64,000 nt of DNA from Phaseolus vulgaris (taxonomy: Eukaryota > Streptophyta > Magnoliopsida > Fabales > Fabaceae): NCBI RefSeq assembly GCF_000499845.2, contig NC_023750.2, positions 16,191,447-16,255,446 on the forward strand, given 5' to 3'. The notes beneath the pieces are model-generated. The model saw only the letters and a list, made by a program, of their open reading frames with translations. It ran no database searches and was not told the DNA's origin. Shown here piece after piece: positions 21,148 to 32,464 of the stretch (positions within the stretch are counted from its first letter, which is position 1; every line of letters begins with the position of its first letter). The translations under genes and the position numbers were made by a program.

Positions 21148-22857
21148 ATGGCGCGAACAAAGGTCACTGCCAATGCACCTCCTCCTAGCGTGAACTATAG
21201 GCCCCTGTACCCATGGGCTTCCGATGACCTCCTCGCTGAAACCTCCACCCTCACCTCTCTCGCTGCCTGGAGGGCACACTTGGATAGTGAACCCAATTTC
21301 AAGGGTAGAGCATTCGGGAGGGAGTGTGACGCTTACATCTCAGTTCGTCCTTGTGTAGAGGGCGAACCTGTTTGTGTAGACAACTGCGCTAACGGACGGG
21401 GAACCATTCTTTTTCTTCTACCAAACCGCCTTCAAGTGCATTAGGCAGCGCCTCCCTTTTCAACAACTTTGAAAGGGAACTACTAACTGAGATAAATGTC
21501 ACCCCTGCCCAGCTGCATCCCAACAGCTAGGCCTTCACCAGGGCCTTCTCCATCCTCTGCAACTTCTTTGGCCATGCCTCCTCTGTAGACGTCTTCCTAC
21601 ATTTCTTTGAAGCCAGAAACCCTGGGAAAAACCTCTGGGTCAGCTTCAGCGAGGTGACTGGGAGAGTCATCCTTACCCTATTCCAGCAATCCTACAAAGG
21701 GTTTAAAGGAAAGTTCTTCAGGGTGTGCTGCTCTGAGCACGACCGCACTGCCCTTGATGGATTCCCACTATACTGGGTAGGGAAGCTCAAACTCAAGGCC
21801 AAGACCTTGGACGAACTCTCCTCAGCTGATCGCGGGGTATGCCAAGTTCTGGCCAGCCTAGGGGTGATTTTCAACACTGCAGAGCTTATAAAAAACGAAT
21901 ATAACCCAACTGGGCTTGCTAGTTACATTGGTATAGGAATCTTCTCTTGATCTTCCTCATATAGCACTCTATTTATTGCTCTTTTGTATTTGTTAACCTA
22001 CACTTGTACTGATTTTCTGATTCTCCTTGTTTACTTGGTTCTTATCTCTTCTTTCCTTGGTGCAGGCATGGTGCTAAACGCAGAGAAGCGGGCTAGGTTG
22101 GTTGAGGTTTTGTCTATTCGTGATGACGCAACTGCTAAGGTAGGTGCCTCGGCACGTCCTGCCTCACCTGCCCCCCAGATCGCTCCTATGCCACCTTCCA
22201 CTCAAACCTTATTGCACTTGAGGATGGTGTCGAGAGTGTACCTTAGTCAGCCCCTGGCCCTGCCCCTGAGCTTCCCTTGGTCCTTCAGCAAATCCTGAAA
22301 GGTTTCCAAAAGGGGCCATGGGAAGCTCTACCGACGAGGCAGTGCAAGAGAGCTTGGCTCTCAGCCTTGGGGAATTCTTCACTCGTGCCAACTCCTCTTC
22401 CCACGAGGCTGAGTTGAAGACCAAAGAGCAATAGGCCTTGGAAAAAGAACTGGCGCTGGTGAAAGAACAACTAGCCAACCAAGCTGAAAGTTTCTTCATT
22501 CGGGAAACCGCACTGACTCAGGAGCTGGGTGTTCTAAGAAAAGCTAAGCTAGAGGCCAACAAGAAGCTCACGACGAAGGTCAAAAGTACACCACCTTGTT
22601 GGGAAAAGTTGTGCCACTGCGTGCCTAGGTGGTGGGACTTCAAGAAGAGGCTGTGGCCAACAAGGTAAAGATGGCTGCTCTTGAAGAACGCTCTGTTGAG
22701 CGGGAGGTGCATTTGGGTAGGGTAGAGGCTGAACTTACTGAGAAGGCTGAAGCCCTCGAGAAGACAAAGGAAGAGCTTGTTGAAAAGGCTGAAACCCTTG
22801 TGAAAGCCAAAGAGGAGAAAACTACACAAGCTTAAGACTTCGAGAAAGCCAAAGCAG
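21148..22857 (+). pseudogene. Opposite-strand gene of fragment M (Transposase_28-like + coiled coil)
   Basis: The ATG at 21148 opens MARTKVTANAPPPSVNY, followed by LYPWASDDLL, the ELLTEINVTPAQLHP region (near 21480), then FSEVTGRVILTLFQQSYKGF. Exon 1 ends at 21930. A 135-bp GT-AG intron (21931-22065) joins phase-correctly to GMVLNAEKRARLVEV. A Pro-rich linker has an internal deletion, and the coiled coil (ELALVKEQLANQAES, VEAELTEKAEALEKTKEEL) runs to 22857. Frameshifts near 21440 and stops make it a pseudogene. It is near-identical to the C copy at 29907-32034. Confidence 0.75.
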
Positions 22858-25800
22858 AACTCCCGTTGGGGCATCAAATGGATGAATTGGTGAATAATGG
22901 GTTTCTAAATGATTATCTGGCAGAGTCATAGGGAATAGGGACCCCAGCAACGTTAGGGGAGGATCAGGGGCACGAGATGCCCGTCCATGGGGAGATCCAT
23001 ATAATCTCAGGCAGATTCTCAAGTGGAGGGTGCACTGCCTCTCAGCGTAAAAGGTATGCACGTTCGGTGATGACGGTAGAGGCGCAGGTGGTAGACGACG
23101 TGCTCGACGTCGACCTCGCTTTCACGAAGGATGACCTTCGTGATGTCGTTCCACACGACAACGACCCTGTGGTGGTTTCTGTGGTAACCGCGGGGAGGAA
23201 GGTGCACAAGGTGTTAGTGGACCAGGGTAGTTCGGCGAATGTAATGTTCTTGTCCACCTTTAATAAGTTGTAGTTGTCCCCTGACCAACTCAAGCCTTAT
23301 ACAGGGTGCCTATATGGTTTCGCGGGGGACCTAGTGGAGCTGTGGGGGCACTTGGAGCTGAGGACCACCTTCACGGACGGTACCGCATCCCGCACAGAGA
23401 ACATAAGGTATTTGGTAGTTAATGCCCCCTTTGCCTACAATATCTTGTTGAGAAGACCGTCTCTGAACAGGCTAAGGGTGGTGCCGTCGACACGTCACAT
23501 GAAGATGAAGTTGCCAGACCTGAGTGGGAAGGTGATAGTGATCAAGTCAGACCAGCAAGAGGCCAAAAGATGCTATGAGAACTGTACCGACCGGTCTCCA
23601 AGCGTTGACTGACCACTAGTAATGTGGTGCCATGTAAGCGGGTTCCACGAGCAGCGCGGACCAGTACCTCGCGAAGCACGTGCGCCAAGGAGCCAAGAGT
23701 GGTTAGACATCGGTCATTAAGATGTACCGACTTGCCACTAGACAGTGTGGAGAGGTCGGACATCGGAAACCCAAACAGTAGAGATGGGCCACGAGAGGTG
23801 GATCCCAGATCACACACCAGTTATCAGTAAGGGAGAAGCCTAGATCACAAGTGCCCATGCGTGTAGAGTGGATGACGCATCCAGGCGTAACACAAAGTGT
23901 AGAGCCACTGGAAAGATATGACTCGTGAGGGTCGCGATCCAGGGGTAAGCTGCATGCATGGCATGTGAACATTTAAGACACTCCCAGAGGCGGGTGACCC
24001 CAAAGATCAGGTACACGAGGAGGCATCCAGGTGGTCATCCTGTCAGAGGTTGCACTCCAGTTAGGGACCAAATGCACTAGGTTATCCTAAGAGTAAGGTA
24101 ACAACAGTGTTGGGCCCACCCATCAAAAAGGCTCATTTCAGGTAAACAGGAAACCCTAGTTTCAGTCTATAAATAGTAGGTTAACAAACTTGGCGAGAGG
24201 AGAATCCTCTTGCGTCGTTAGACACACACAAGAGCAAGAGTATACAGTTTTTGATGTTTCCTAGCCCTAGTACTGACTTGAGCGTTGGAGTGTAAACGGC
24301 CGCTAGGGCGCCCTTTGTCTTTGTGTTTCAGGTGTTCATCCCAGGAAAGGCACACGCGAACACAAGGACTCTGGACGTAAGAGTGACGTAGGCGTACCGG
24401 CAGGAACAAGAACAACCTTAAAACTAAAAGGGGGGTGTTCATGGTGGTGGAGCGCCCACCTATCGAAGATGACCGCACCGGAGTTGCTCACGCAGAAAGC
24501 GCTCGGGAGAGGCAACCCGAGCCAGTTGGGAACGTGGTAGAAAGGCAGATTGGGGGTAAGACGTTTAAACTTGGTAGATCGTTGGACCAAGCAGAGCAAG
24601 ACCGAGTCGCTGGGGTGATATCGCATCACCTAGACGCTTTCGCATGGTCCGCCTCGGACATGCCAGGTATAAACCTGGACTTCTTATGCCATCGCCTCAC
24701 CATGGACCCTAAGGTTAGTCCTATTCGCCAAAGAAGAAGGCCAATGGGAAGTGCAGGATGTGTGTAGACTTCACTGACCTCAACAAGTCATGCCCGAAGG
24801 ACTCGTACCCCTTACCCAGTATTGACGCCTTGGTGGACAGCGCCTCGGGTTGTAGGATGCTCAGTTCCCTAAACGCATTCTCAGGGTACAACTAGATCAA
24901 TATGCACCCCAAAGACGAGTGCAAAATCACGTTTATGACCGAGACATCTTGTTACTGTTATACAGTGATGTCGTTCGGTCTGAAGAATGCAAGAGCCACC
25001 TACCAGAGGCTGATGGACAGGGTCCTCGCACCCATGTTAGGGAGAAACGTCCATGCCTACGTAGATGATATGGTGGTGACTTCATAGGAGAGGGGCCAGC
25101 ACGTGGCTGATCTGGAGGAGCTATTTACTACGATAGCGAAGTACCGTTTGAAGTTAAACCCCGAAAAATGCGTGTTCGGGGTCGAGGCGGGGAAATTCTT
25201 GGGTTTCCTACTCACTGAGCGTGGGATAGAGGCAAACCAGAGAAGTGTGCGGCAATCTTTGCCATGAGGAGCCCTGCCTCGGTAAAAGAAGTGCAGCAGC
25301 TGACAGGGCAGATGGTCGCCCTGTCTAGATTCGTATCCGCTGGAGGGGACAAGGGTTTGTGTGGACCGCAGAGTGTGAGGAGGCATTCCTCAAGCTAAAG
25401 GAGTATCTGGCTGCTCCTCCCGTGCTGTGCAAGCCACACCTGGGCGTGCCACTCCGATTGTATTTTTCCGTGACGAAGCGGGCGATCAGCTCAGTCTTCG
25501 TTCAGGAGCAGAACCAGATGCAAAGGCCAATATACTTCGTGAGAAAAGTACTGCAGGGGCCAGAAGTGAGGTACCAGGCCCTGGAGAAGGCGGCCCTGGC
25601 CATGGTGTTCTCGGTCAGGAGGCTTCGTCATTACTTTTAGAGCTTCACGGTGGTGGTAATGACGGACTTACCTATCCGGAAGGTGCTGCAGAAGCCGGAT
25701 GTGGCAGGAAGAATGGTGCGTTGGGCGGTGTATCTCTCGGAGTTTGACGTGCAATATGAGTCCCAAGGCCCCATCAAAGGCTGGGTGTACGCAGACTTTG

Positions 25801-27687
25801 TGGTAGAGCTCTCCTAAGGAGGTACACAGCCGGAAGAGGAGGTAAGCTTCAGATGGGTGCTCTCAGTGGATGGTTCCTCCAATCAGCAGGGGAGTGGAGC
25901 TGGTGTAATCTTGGAAGGGTCGAACGGGCTGTTGATTGAGCAGGCCCTGAGGTTTGCTTTCAAGGAAAGCAACAACCAAGCGGAATATGAAGCCCTCATA
26001 GCTGGAATGCTCTTAGCCAAAGAGATGGGGGCGCGCAGTCTGCTGGTAAAGAGTGATTCCTAGCTAGTTACGGGTCAAGTCACCGAGGAGTACCAGGCCA
26101 AGGATCCATAGATGGTCGCGTACCTGGGGTACGTCCAAGTCTTGAGGAAGGCATTCGTGGTGTTTGAGTTGGTGCACGTCCCTAGGAAGCAGAATGCCCG
26201 TGCTGACCTACTCGCCAAGCTAGCCAGTTCGGGCAAGGGGGGAAGGCAGAGAATGGTGATACAGGAGACCCTCAAAACACAAAAGACGTTTGTCACTGAT
26301 AATATGGTGGGCGTCCATTAGATCAGTACGAATAGGGGAAAGGCGAGGAGTCACCAGTCGTTGACTTAGGAAACGTTGAGGATCCCAGTGTAAGTGCTTA
26401 CCCGGTCTCGGTGGGAGAGGGGGATCCTATGCATGTATGTGTAGTTGAAGAAGGGGACACATGGATGACACCCTACAGGCGCTACCTGGCTGATGGGATA
26501 CTCCCATTAGAGCCCAAGGAGGGCAAGAAGATAAAAAGAAATTCTGCCAAGTACACCCTTCTGGATGGGGAGCTGTTCAGGCATGGGTTCACTCACCCAA
26601 TCTTGGTGTGTGTGAGTGGAGAGCAGTGTACACGTATAATGGCAGAGCTCCATGAGGGGATTTGTGGTAGCCATGTGGGAGGACGCTCCTTGGTGTCGAA
26701 GGTTGTCCGTGCAGGTTATTAGTGGCCCACGATGAGGGAAGATTGCATGAGGCACGCCCAACGGTGTAAGCAGTGTCAACAGCACGCTGACTGGCATAAG
26801 GCGCCACTTGAAGAGCTGAGGTCGATTTACAGCCCGTGGCCTTTTCACACATGGGGAATCGACATTCTGGGACCCTTCCCTTTAGCAATAAGGCAAATAA
26901 AGTATATGGTAGTGGCCATCGAATACTTCACGAAGGGGATCGAGGCTGAGTCGGTAGTGCAGATTACGGCCCACAAGGTACAACACTTCGTATGGAAGAA
27001 TATAGTATGTCGTTTTGGCGTGCCGAGACGTCTTGTTTCGGACAACGGTACACAGTTAGCTAGCCAACAACTAGGCAAGTTGTGTACACAAGTCGGGATA
27101 AAGCAGGTGTTCGCATCGGTCGAGCACCCCCAAACAAATGGGCAGGTGGAGTCCGCCAATAGAGTCCTGCTCAGGGGTCTGAAGAGAAGGCTCAAGAAGG
27201 CTAAAGGGACCTGGGCAAAAGAGGTTGCCATAATAGTGTGGGCTTACCACACCACGCCTCAGTCCACCACTGGAGAGACACCTTTCAGCTTGGTGTACGG
27301 GTCAGACGCGATGATCCCAGTAGAGATTCAGGAGAGCTCGCCACGTTTTCAAAGTTTCGTGGTCGAAGAGTCTAATGAAGAAAGAAGGGTGAACCTGGAC
27401 CTGTTGGACGAGGTAAGAGAAGAGGCGAGAATCGAAGCTGAAACAGTAAAGAGAAGGGTGGAGCATAAACACATTTCCAAGTGAAAGCCCCGATAGTTCC
27501 AAGTCGCTGAACTGGTAATGTGGAAGGCTCACCCATACCAGTTGGAGAACAAGTTATCCCCCAAGTGGACTGGCCCCTTTATGATGACGAAAGTCTTGGG
27601 AAACGGGGCGTACAGGCTTGAAACCTTGGAGGGAGGCCCCATTCCTCGTACTTGGAATGCAACCAACCTCAAGTTTTATTTCAGTTA
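22858..27687 (+). pseudogene. C gag end and pol (PR-RT-RNaseH-aRNaseH-IN)
   Basis: The gag tail MDELVNNGFLNDYL is followed by protease (VLVDQGSSANVMF near 23212). A solo LTR (23583-24408) splits the PR-RT linker. RT has DAFAWSASDMPG, a deletion of about 125 bp near 24737, then MCVDFTDLNKSCPKDSYPLP and YVDD at 25058-25069. RNase H (25359-25640) is followed by an archaeal-type RNase H (VDGSSNQQG near 25863, NNQAEYEAL near 25972, ARADLLAKLAS near 26200). Integrase has HEGICGSH, CKQCQQH, WGIDILGPF, VSDNGTQL, NGQVESANR and the C-terminal KWTGPF (27565). Stops occur at 22929, 23271, 24893, 25085 and 26062, among others. Confidence 0.87.
23583..24408 (+). repeat. Solo LTR (A-related family) in C pol
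   Basis: It starts TGTACCGACC, ends GGCAGGAACA, and is flanked by perfect TSD copies AGAAC at 23578-23582 and 24409-24413. TATAAATAG at 24168-24176. It shares the GCTGCATGCATGGCA region and the U5 block with the LTRs of A but is clearly diverged. Confidence 0.92.
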
Positions 27688-27779
27688 AAAACTCTTGCAT
27701 TGTATACAGTTTAAAAGGACACTCTTTTTCCCTTACAAGGGTTTTTTAACGAGGTCACCCAATAAAAATTACATTTTCA

Positions 27780-28260
27780 AGGTATTCCTGAGTTTAGACA
27801 CCACGAGAGGGAGTGGCAGCGTCCTTTGGGGTGCCTCCTCCTGAGAGTGGGTGCGAAGCACGGACAACACGGTTCAGTAAGAAACGACCCGTTGCCATGG
27901 TGTTTAGACACCTCGAGGAAAAGCGACAGTGCCCTATGGTACGCCTCTCCTCGAGTGTGGGCATCAAGCGTGACTAGCAAAATTCGACTGGTGATGAACT
28001 GGTCGCCTTGGTGTTTAGACACCTCGTGAGGGGTGGCAGCTCCCTTTGGGATGCCTCCTCCTCGAGCGTGGCCACCAAGTGCACCGATCGTCTAGGTGTT
28101 TAGACACCTTGTGAGGGGTGGCAACTCCCTTTAGGACGCCTCCTCCTCGAGCGTGGGCACTAAGTGCACTATTTGTCTAGGTGTTTAGACACCTCGAGGG
28201 GAAGTGGCAGCCTCCTTCGGGACGCCTCCTCCTCGAGCGTGGGTACCAAGTACGAACAAT
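27780..28260 (+). repeat. Tandem repeat in the C pol/antisense-gene spacer
   Basis: Five units begin with (G)TGTTTAGACACC near 27789, 27900, 28012, 28099 and 28182, spacing about 112, 112, 87 and 83 bp. Each carries GGGTGGCAGC-like and GCCTCCTCCTCGAGCGTG words. The word GTGTCTAAAACACC at the same place in B (near 50200 and 50300) is a reverse relative. Confidence 0.78.
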
Positions 28261-28645
28261 AGGCTTCGACCAGTTCAGTCCTCCTTCGCCTCTAGGCGAA
28301 GATGAGGCCAGAGACGCGCCTTGAGGGTAGTCACCTCAAGACCGCAAAGTGCAAGCGAGTATGAAGGAAAGGAGTTCCTTGCCTAAGAAAGAAGTGGAGG
28401 CAAGGCCAGTCGAAGGTTCACGCATGCTCACTTCCATCACAAGTCGTTAAGAAGTTAAAGGAAGAGGGCGAGAAGGCGTGCTACCTAAAGTTCAAGTTTT
28501 AAAAGTTCGTCAAGGACGTCGTATGAGGTTAGCATCAGAATGCTGTTAGTAAAAGTGGCAAGATTAATGCACAGTCCTCAACAAGCAAGACGAATAAGGC
28601 AAGTGAACTAAAGGTGCAAATTGTATTAAAGTTATGAATGATCTT

Positions 28646-29850
28646 TGTACCGTCCTGTCCCCGGGCGTTTACCAAAGTCAAAGTCAAAGTCAAACATATG
28701 GTGGGACCCATCCAGGGAGCCCAGGGAAGAAAGTCAACAGGTTGACCGCTTAAGGCGTCGCATGGCGTAGGCGTCGCCAAGTGTGGGCGTCGCAAGGTGA
28801 AGGCATCGCCAGGTTAAGGCGTCGCCAAGTTAAGGCGTCTCCAGGGTAAGGCGTCGCCAGGTTAAGGCATCGATGGTGTCACCCCCGATACCCACGAGTA
28901 GGAAAGACCGTGGAGGGGGCGACACCACGAAGGGCCTCAGTACCTCAGAACAGTAATAAAGAGAAGAGAAAGGTGGCTTCAAGGCCATATTCCCAGTATC
29001 AGTGAGGAGTAACCTGACTTGTGAAGTACCTACGCCACCTCTGGGAGACCCCTGGGACAGATACGAACCATGAGAGGGCCACGCCCAGGGGCGAACCATG
29101 TGCGTGGTACGAGAGGAAGGTAGATACACTCCCAGGGCGAGTGACTAGAGGTTGGGGCGCATGAGTTGGCACCCAGAAAGTCACCCCTTGCGCCAGATGC
29201 ACTTCGAGGAAGGAGGACTTACGCGATGGATTATCTCTAAGTTGGGTTACGGCATTGTAAGGTCCTCCACGTAGAATAGCGATCAAGTCAGAAGAACACA
29301 TGGCAGTAAGTAGTGAAACATCAAGGTATATAAGTTTCCCTAAAAGTTTGCTAAGGTACTTTTTTATTCAGTTTACGTTTCAAACGCTTTAAAGTGCTTT
29401 AAATGCTTTAAATGATTTGAACGTTTTAAACGCGTTGAACGTTTCTAAGTGCTTTAAATGCGCTTTAAGACGCTTTGAATGCTTTAGACGTTTAAAAGAG
29501 GCTTTAGACGTTTGAGACGGGGGATCGAGACTCAGTTTCACGCACACTCTAGTTGCTTGCTCGCGAACTCGCTGTACGCACAGGCAATTAGGGAGAAATC
29601 AGTTACTCAATTACTTGACCACCTTCAGAGCATCCATTCACGGTGCTCCGATACGGAGGTGTGTCTTTGATGTTTCTCGCTTGCTGACTTAATCGTCGGA
29701 GTGCAAACGGCCGCGAGGGCGCCCCTTTGTTCTATCTGTTTCAGGTACTCACGGTGGTGAAGGGTGGAGATTGGGAGCAAAGACGAGGGAGTCCTTGATA
29801 TGCGAGTCTTAGCTACGCACGAAGCACAGTTTGGTCAACCGGCGGGAACA
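28646..29850 (+). repeat. Solo LTR (family of 723-1980) in C spacer
   Basis: It starts TGTACCGTCC, ends CAACCGGCGGGAACA, with perfect TSD copies ATCTT at 28641-28645 and 29851-29855. It shows a GGCGTCGCC-type minisatellite (28752-28870), TATATAAG (29327-29334), an array of CGCTTTAAA-like words (29385-29515) and the U5 block (29690-29735). It defines the borders of this LTR family. Confidence 0.95.
28752..28870 (+). repeat. GGCGTCGCC minisatellite in U3
   Basis: About seven imperfect units of 16-18 bp (GGCGTCGCCA + GGTTAA or AGTTAA). Confidence 0.8.
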
Positions 29851-29906
29851 ATCTTAAAGGTACAAGTTGTGAAGCCTAAGGTCTAAGCAGTTTCCTTCTG
29901 AGGACG

Positions 29907-32268
29907 CCTTGGCACAATCTAGCCGTCGACAATGTGGTTCGTCGTGGCAAAGGGCGAAATGTCCATCTCAGGATGTTTGCAAACAACCTGAGCAAGGGAA
30001 TCTTCAAACCCAGCAGCGTAGGCATCAGCAACATCATCGAGGAGTTGCTTTGGCTTTCTCAAATTCTTCAACTTGTGCAGTTATCTCCTTTTTGGCTTTC
30101 GCAAGGGTTTCAGCCTTTTCAACAAGCTCTTCCTTTGTCTTCTCGAGGGCTTCAGCCTTCTCAATAAGTTCAGCCTCTACCCTACCCAAATGCACCTTCC
30201 GCAAAACAGACCGTTCTTCAAAAGTAGCCATCTTTACCTTGTTGGCCGCAACCTCTTCTTGAAGTCCCACCACTTGGGCACGAAGTGGCACAACTTTGCC
30301 CAACAAGGTGGTGTACTTTTGGCCTTCGTCGTGAAGTTTCTTGTTGGCCTCTAGCTCAGCTTTTCGAAGAACACCCAACTCTCGAGTTAGTGCAGTTTCC
30401 CGAATGAAGAAACTCTGAGCTTGGTTGGCCAGTTGTTCTTTCACCAGCGCCAGTTCTTCTGCCAGGGCCTATTGCTCTTTGGTCTTCAATTAAGACTCGT
30501 GGGAAGAGGAGTTGGCACGAGCGAAGAATTCCCCAAGATTGAGAGCCAATCTCTCCTGCACTGCCTCGTCGGTAGAGCTTTCCATGGCCCCTTTTTGGTA
30601 ACCTTTCAGGATCTGCTGAAGGACCAAGGGAAGCTCAGGGGCAGAGGCAGGGGCTGGCTAAGATACACTCTCGGCCCCATCCTTAAGTGCAAGAAGGTTC
30701 TGAGGAGAGGAGGCGCTAGGGGGGTTATCCCTGAGTAAGGCAGGGCGTCTAGCAGAAGAAGAGTGAGAGGTGGCTACTGTTGTTGCTTTCCGCCTCTTCA
30801 AGATAGGGCCCTCCATGGTGTCCTCATCATCGTCCGAAGCGATGAGCACCACCCCTTTTTTTTCTCTAGGGGGGCTGGAGGTGGAGAAGCCTTGTCTGTT
30901 GCAAGAGGAACTGCAGCAATAGGGGCTGGAGAGGCGGGAGCAGAGTAGCTTGTGGAGAAGCAGGAGTGGGAATGGTTTCAGTGGAAGGTGGCATAAGAGC
31001 GGTCTGGGTGGTAGGTGAGGCAGGACGTGTCGAGGCACCTGCCTTAGCAGTTGCGTCATCACGAATAGACAAAACCTCAGCCAACCTAGCCCGCTTCTTT
31101 GCGTTTAGCACCATGCCTGCACCAAGGAAAGAAGAGATAAGAACCAAGTAAACAAGGAGAATCAGAAAATCAGTACAAGTGTAGGTTAACAGATACAAAA
31201 GAGCAATAAATAGAGTGGTATATGAGGAAGATCAAGAGAAGATTCCTATACCAATGTAACTAGCAAGCCCAGTTGGGTTATATTCGTTTTTTATAAGTTT
31301 TGCGGTGTTGAAAATCACCCCTAGGCTGGCCAGAACTTGGCATACGCCCCGATCAGCTGAGGAGAGCTTGTCCAAGGTCTTGGCCTTCTTGAGTTTGAGC
31401 TTCCCCACCCAGTATAGTGGGAATCCATCAAGGGCAGTGCGGTCGTGCTCAGAGCAGCACACCCTGAAGAACTTTCCTTTAAACCCTTTGTAGGATTGTT
31501 GGAATAGGGTAAGGATGACTCTCCCAGTCACCCCGCTGAAGCTGACCCAGAGGTTTTTCCGAGGGTTTCTGGCTTTAAAGAAATGTAGGAAGACGTCTAC
31601 AGAAGGGGCATGGCCAAAGAAGTTGCAGAGGATGGAGAAGGCCCTGATGAAGTCCCAGCTGTTCGGATGCAGCTGGGCAGGGGCAACATTTATCTCAGTT
31701 AGTAGTTCCCTTTCAAAGCTGATGAAAGGGAGGCGCTGCCTAATGTGCTTGAAGACGGTTTGGTAGAAGAAAAAGAATGGTTCCCCGTTGTTGCCGCGGT
31801 TGTCTACACAAACAGATTCGCCCTCTACACAAGGACGAACTGAGATGTAAGCGTCACACTCCCTCCTGAACGTCTACCTTTGAAATCGGGTTCACTATCC
31901 AAGTGTGCCCTTCAGTCAGCGAGAGAGGTGAGGGAGAAGGTTTCAGCGAGGAGGTCATGGGAAGCCCAGGGGTACAGGAACCTATAGTTGACGCTAGGAG
32001 GAGGAGGATTGGCAGTGATTTTTGTTCGCGCCATGATGGAAGAAAGCTAAGAAAAACAAGGAAAGGAAGAAACAAAGGTTCAACAAGGGGAAAACTATGG
32101 TGTGAAACAAAAAAGCCCAGAAAACCCTATTCTCTTTGAAAAACCCAGAAAACAGGGGAAGGAAGAAGATGCACAAGAAAACTCGAAACGTGGAAATATA
32201 AACAGACCCAGGCAATTATCAATGCGCGAAATCAGAAATAAAGAGCAATCGATGGAGAAAAACCATAC
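29907..32268 (-). pseudogene. Opposite-strand gene of element C (two introns)
   Basis: Minus strand: 5' exon to AAAG/GTATGG (donor at 32268), a probable 222-bp 5'-UTR intron ending CTTAG at 32047, and ATG at 32034 (MARTK start). The Transposase_28-like region includes VILTLFQQSYKGF and DGFPLYWVGKLKL (31531-31240). A 135-bp coding intron (31251-31117) is followed by GMVLNAKKRARLAEV, a Pro-rich linker with ASDDDEDTMEGP and KRRK (near 30810), and a long coiled coil (30444-30034). It ends near NHIVDG (29930). Frameshifts and stops are present. Function is unknown; acidic/basic motifs suggest a nuclear protein. Confidence 0.75.
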
Positions 32269-32444
32269 CTTTGATGTTTGATGTTTGATGAGCAAGCGAC
32301 GTTAAGTCCCAGCCGCATGATTAAGCCACGTGTGCGTTGATTACAACATGAACAGGAATGCTCTGTGCACGTCCTATCACGGGAAGCCACGTAGGTCAGT
32401 AGGGCAAGGCCATAGTCGCTTCGCTGAACAAGTTGACAGCTCGA

Positions 32445-32464
32445 GATTGGGGGGCTTGTGTACA
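32445..32464 (+). other. PPT of element C and junction back to A gag
   Basis: GATTGGGGGGCTTG is followed by TGTACA, the first bases of an LTR, and then directly by A gag sequence (frame SLLRFYPKMF). The 3' LTR of C has therefore been deleted together with part of A gag. Confidence 0.7.

Larger units (their letters stand above)
20172..22857 (-). mobile_element. Fragment M: 3' end of a Tat-like element in reverse
   Basis: From left to right are a reversed LTR (20172-~20950) and then the plus-strand antisense gene (21148-22857). This is the mirror image of the 3' end of C (29907-32458). Roughly 500 bp, including the LTR start and the PPT, is missing between LTR and gene leader. At 22857/22858 it is joined abruptly to plus-strand pol of C. 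The fragment is a deletion or rearrangement product, not a complete element. Confidence 0.7.
22858..32464 (+). mobile_element. Element C: Tat-like Gypsy element lacking its 5' part and 3' LTR
   Basis: Pol (22858-27687), tandem-repeat spacer (27780-28260), opposite-strand gene (32034-29907) and PPT (32445-32458) are in order. Only about six bases of the 3' LTR (TGTACA) remain before A gag resumes. The 5' LTR and most of gag are missing, replaced by fragment M. Solo LTRs at 23583 and 28646 entered later. Confidence 0.75.

Noticed and set aside
21148..21180. Histone H3-like start (MARTK) of the antisense gene
   Set aside because: Only the first five residues match; the rest has no histone-fold sequence, and the B copy reads MVRTK.
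27780..28260. CRISPR-like array
   Set aside because: Units are long, diverged and of uneven spacing, with no unique spacers; plant retrotransposon context.
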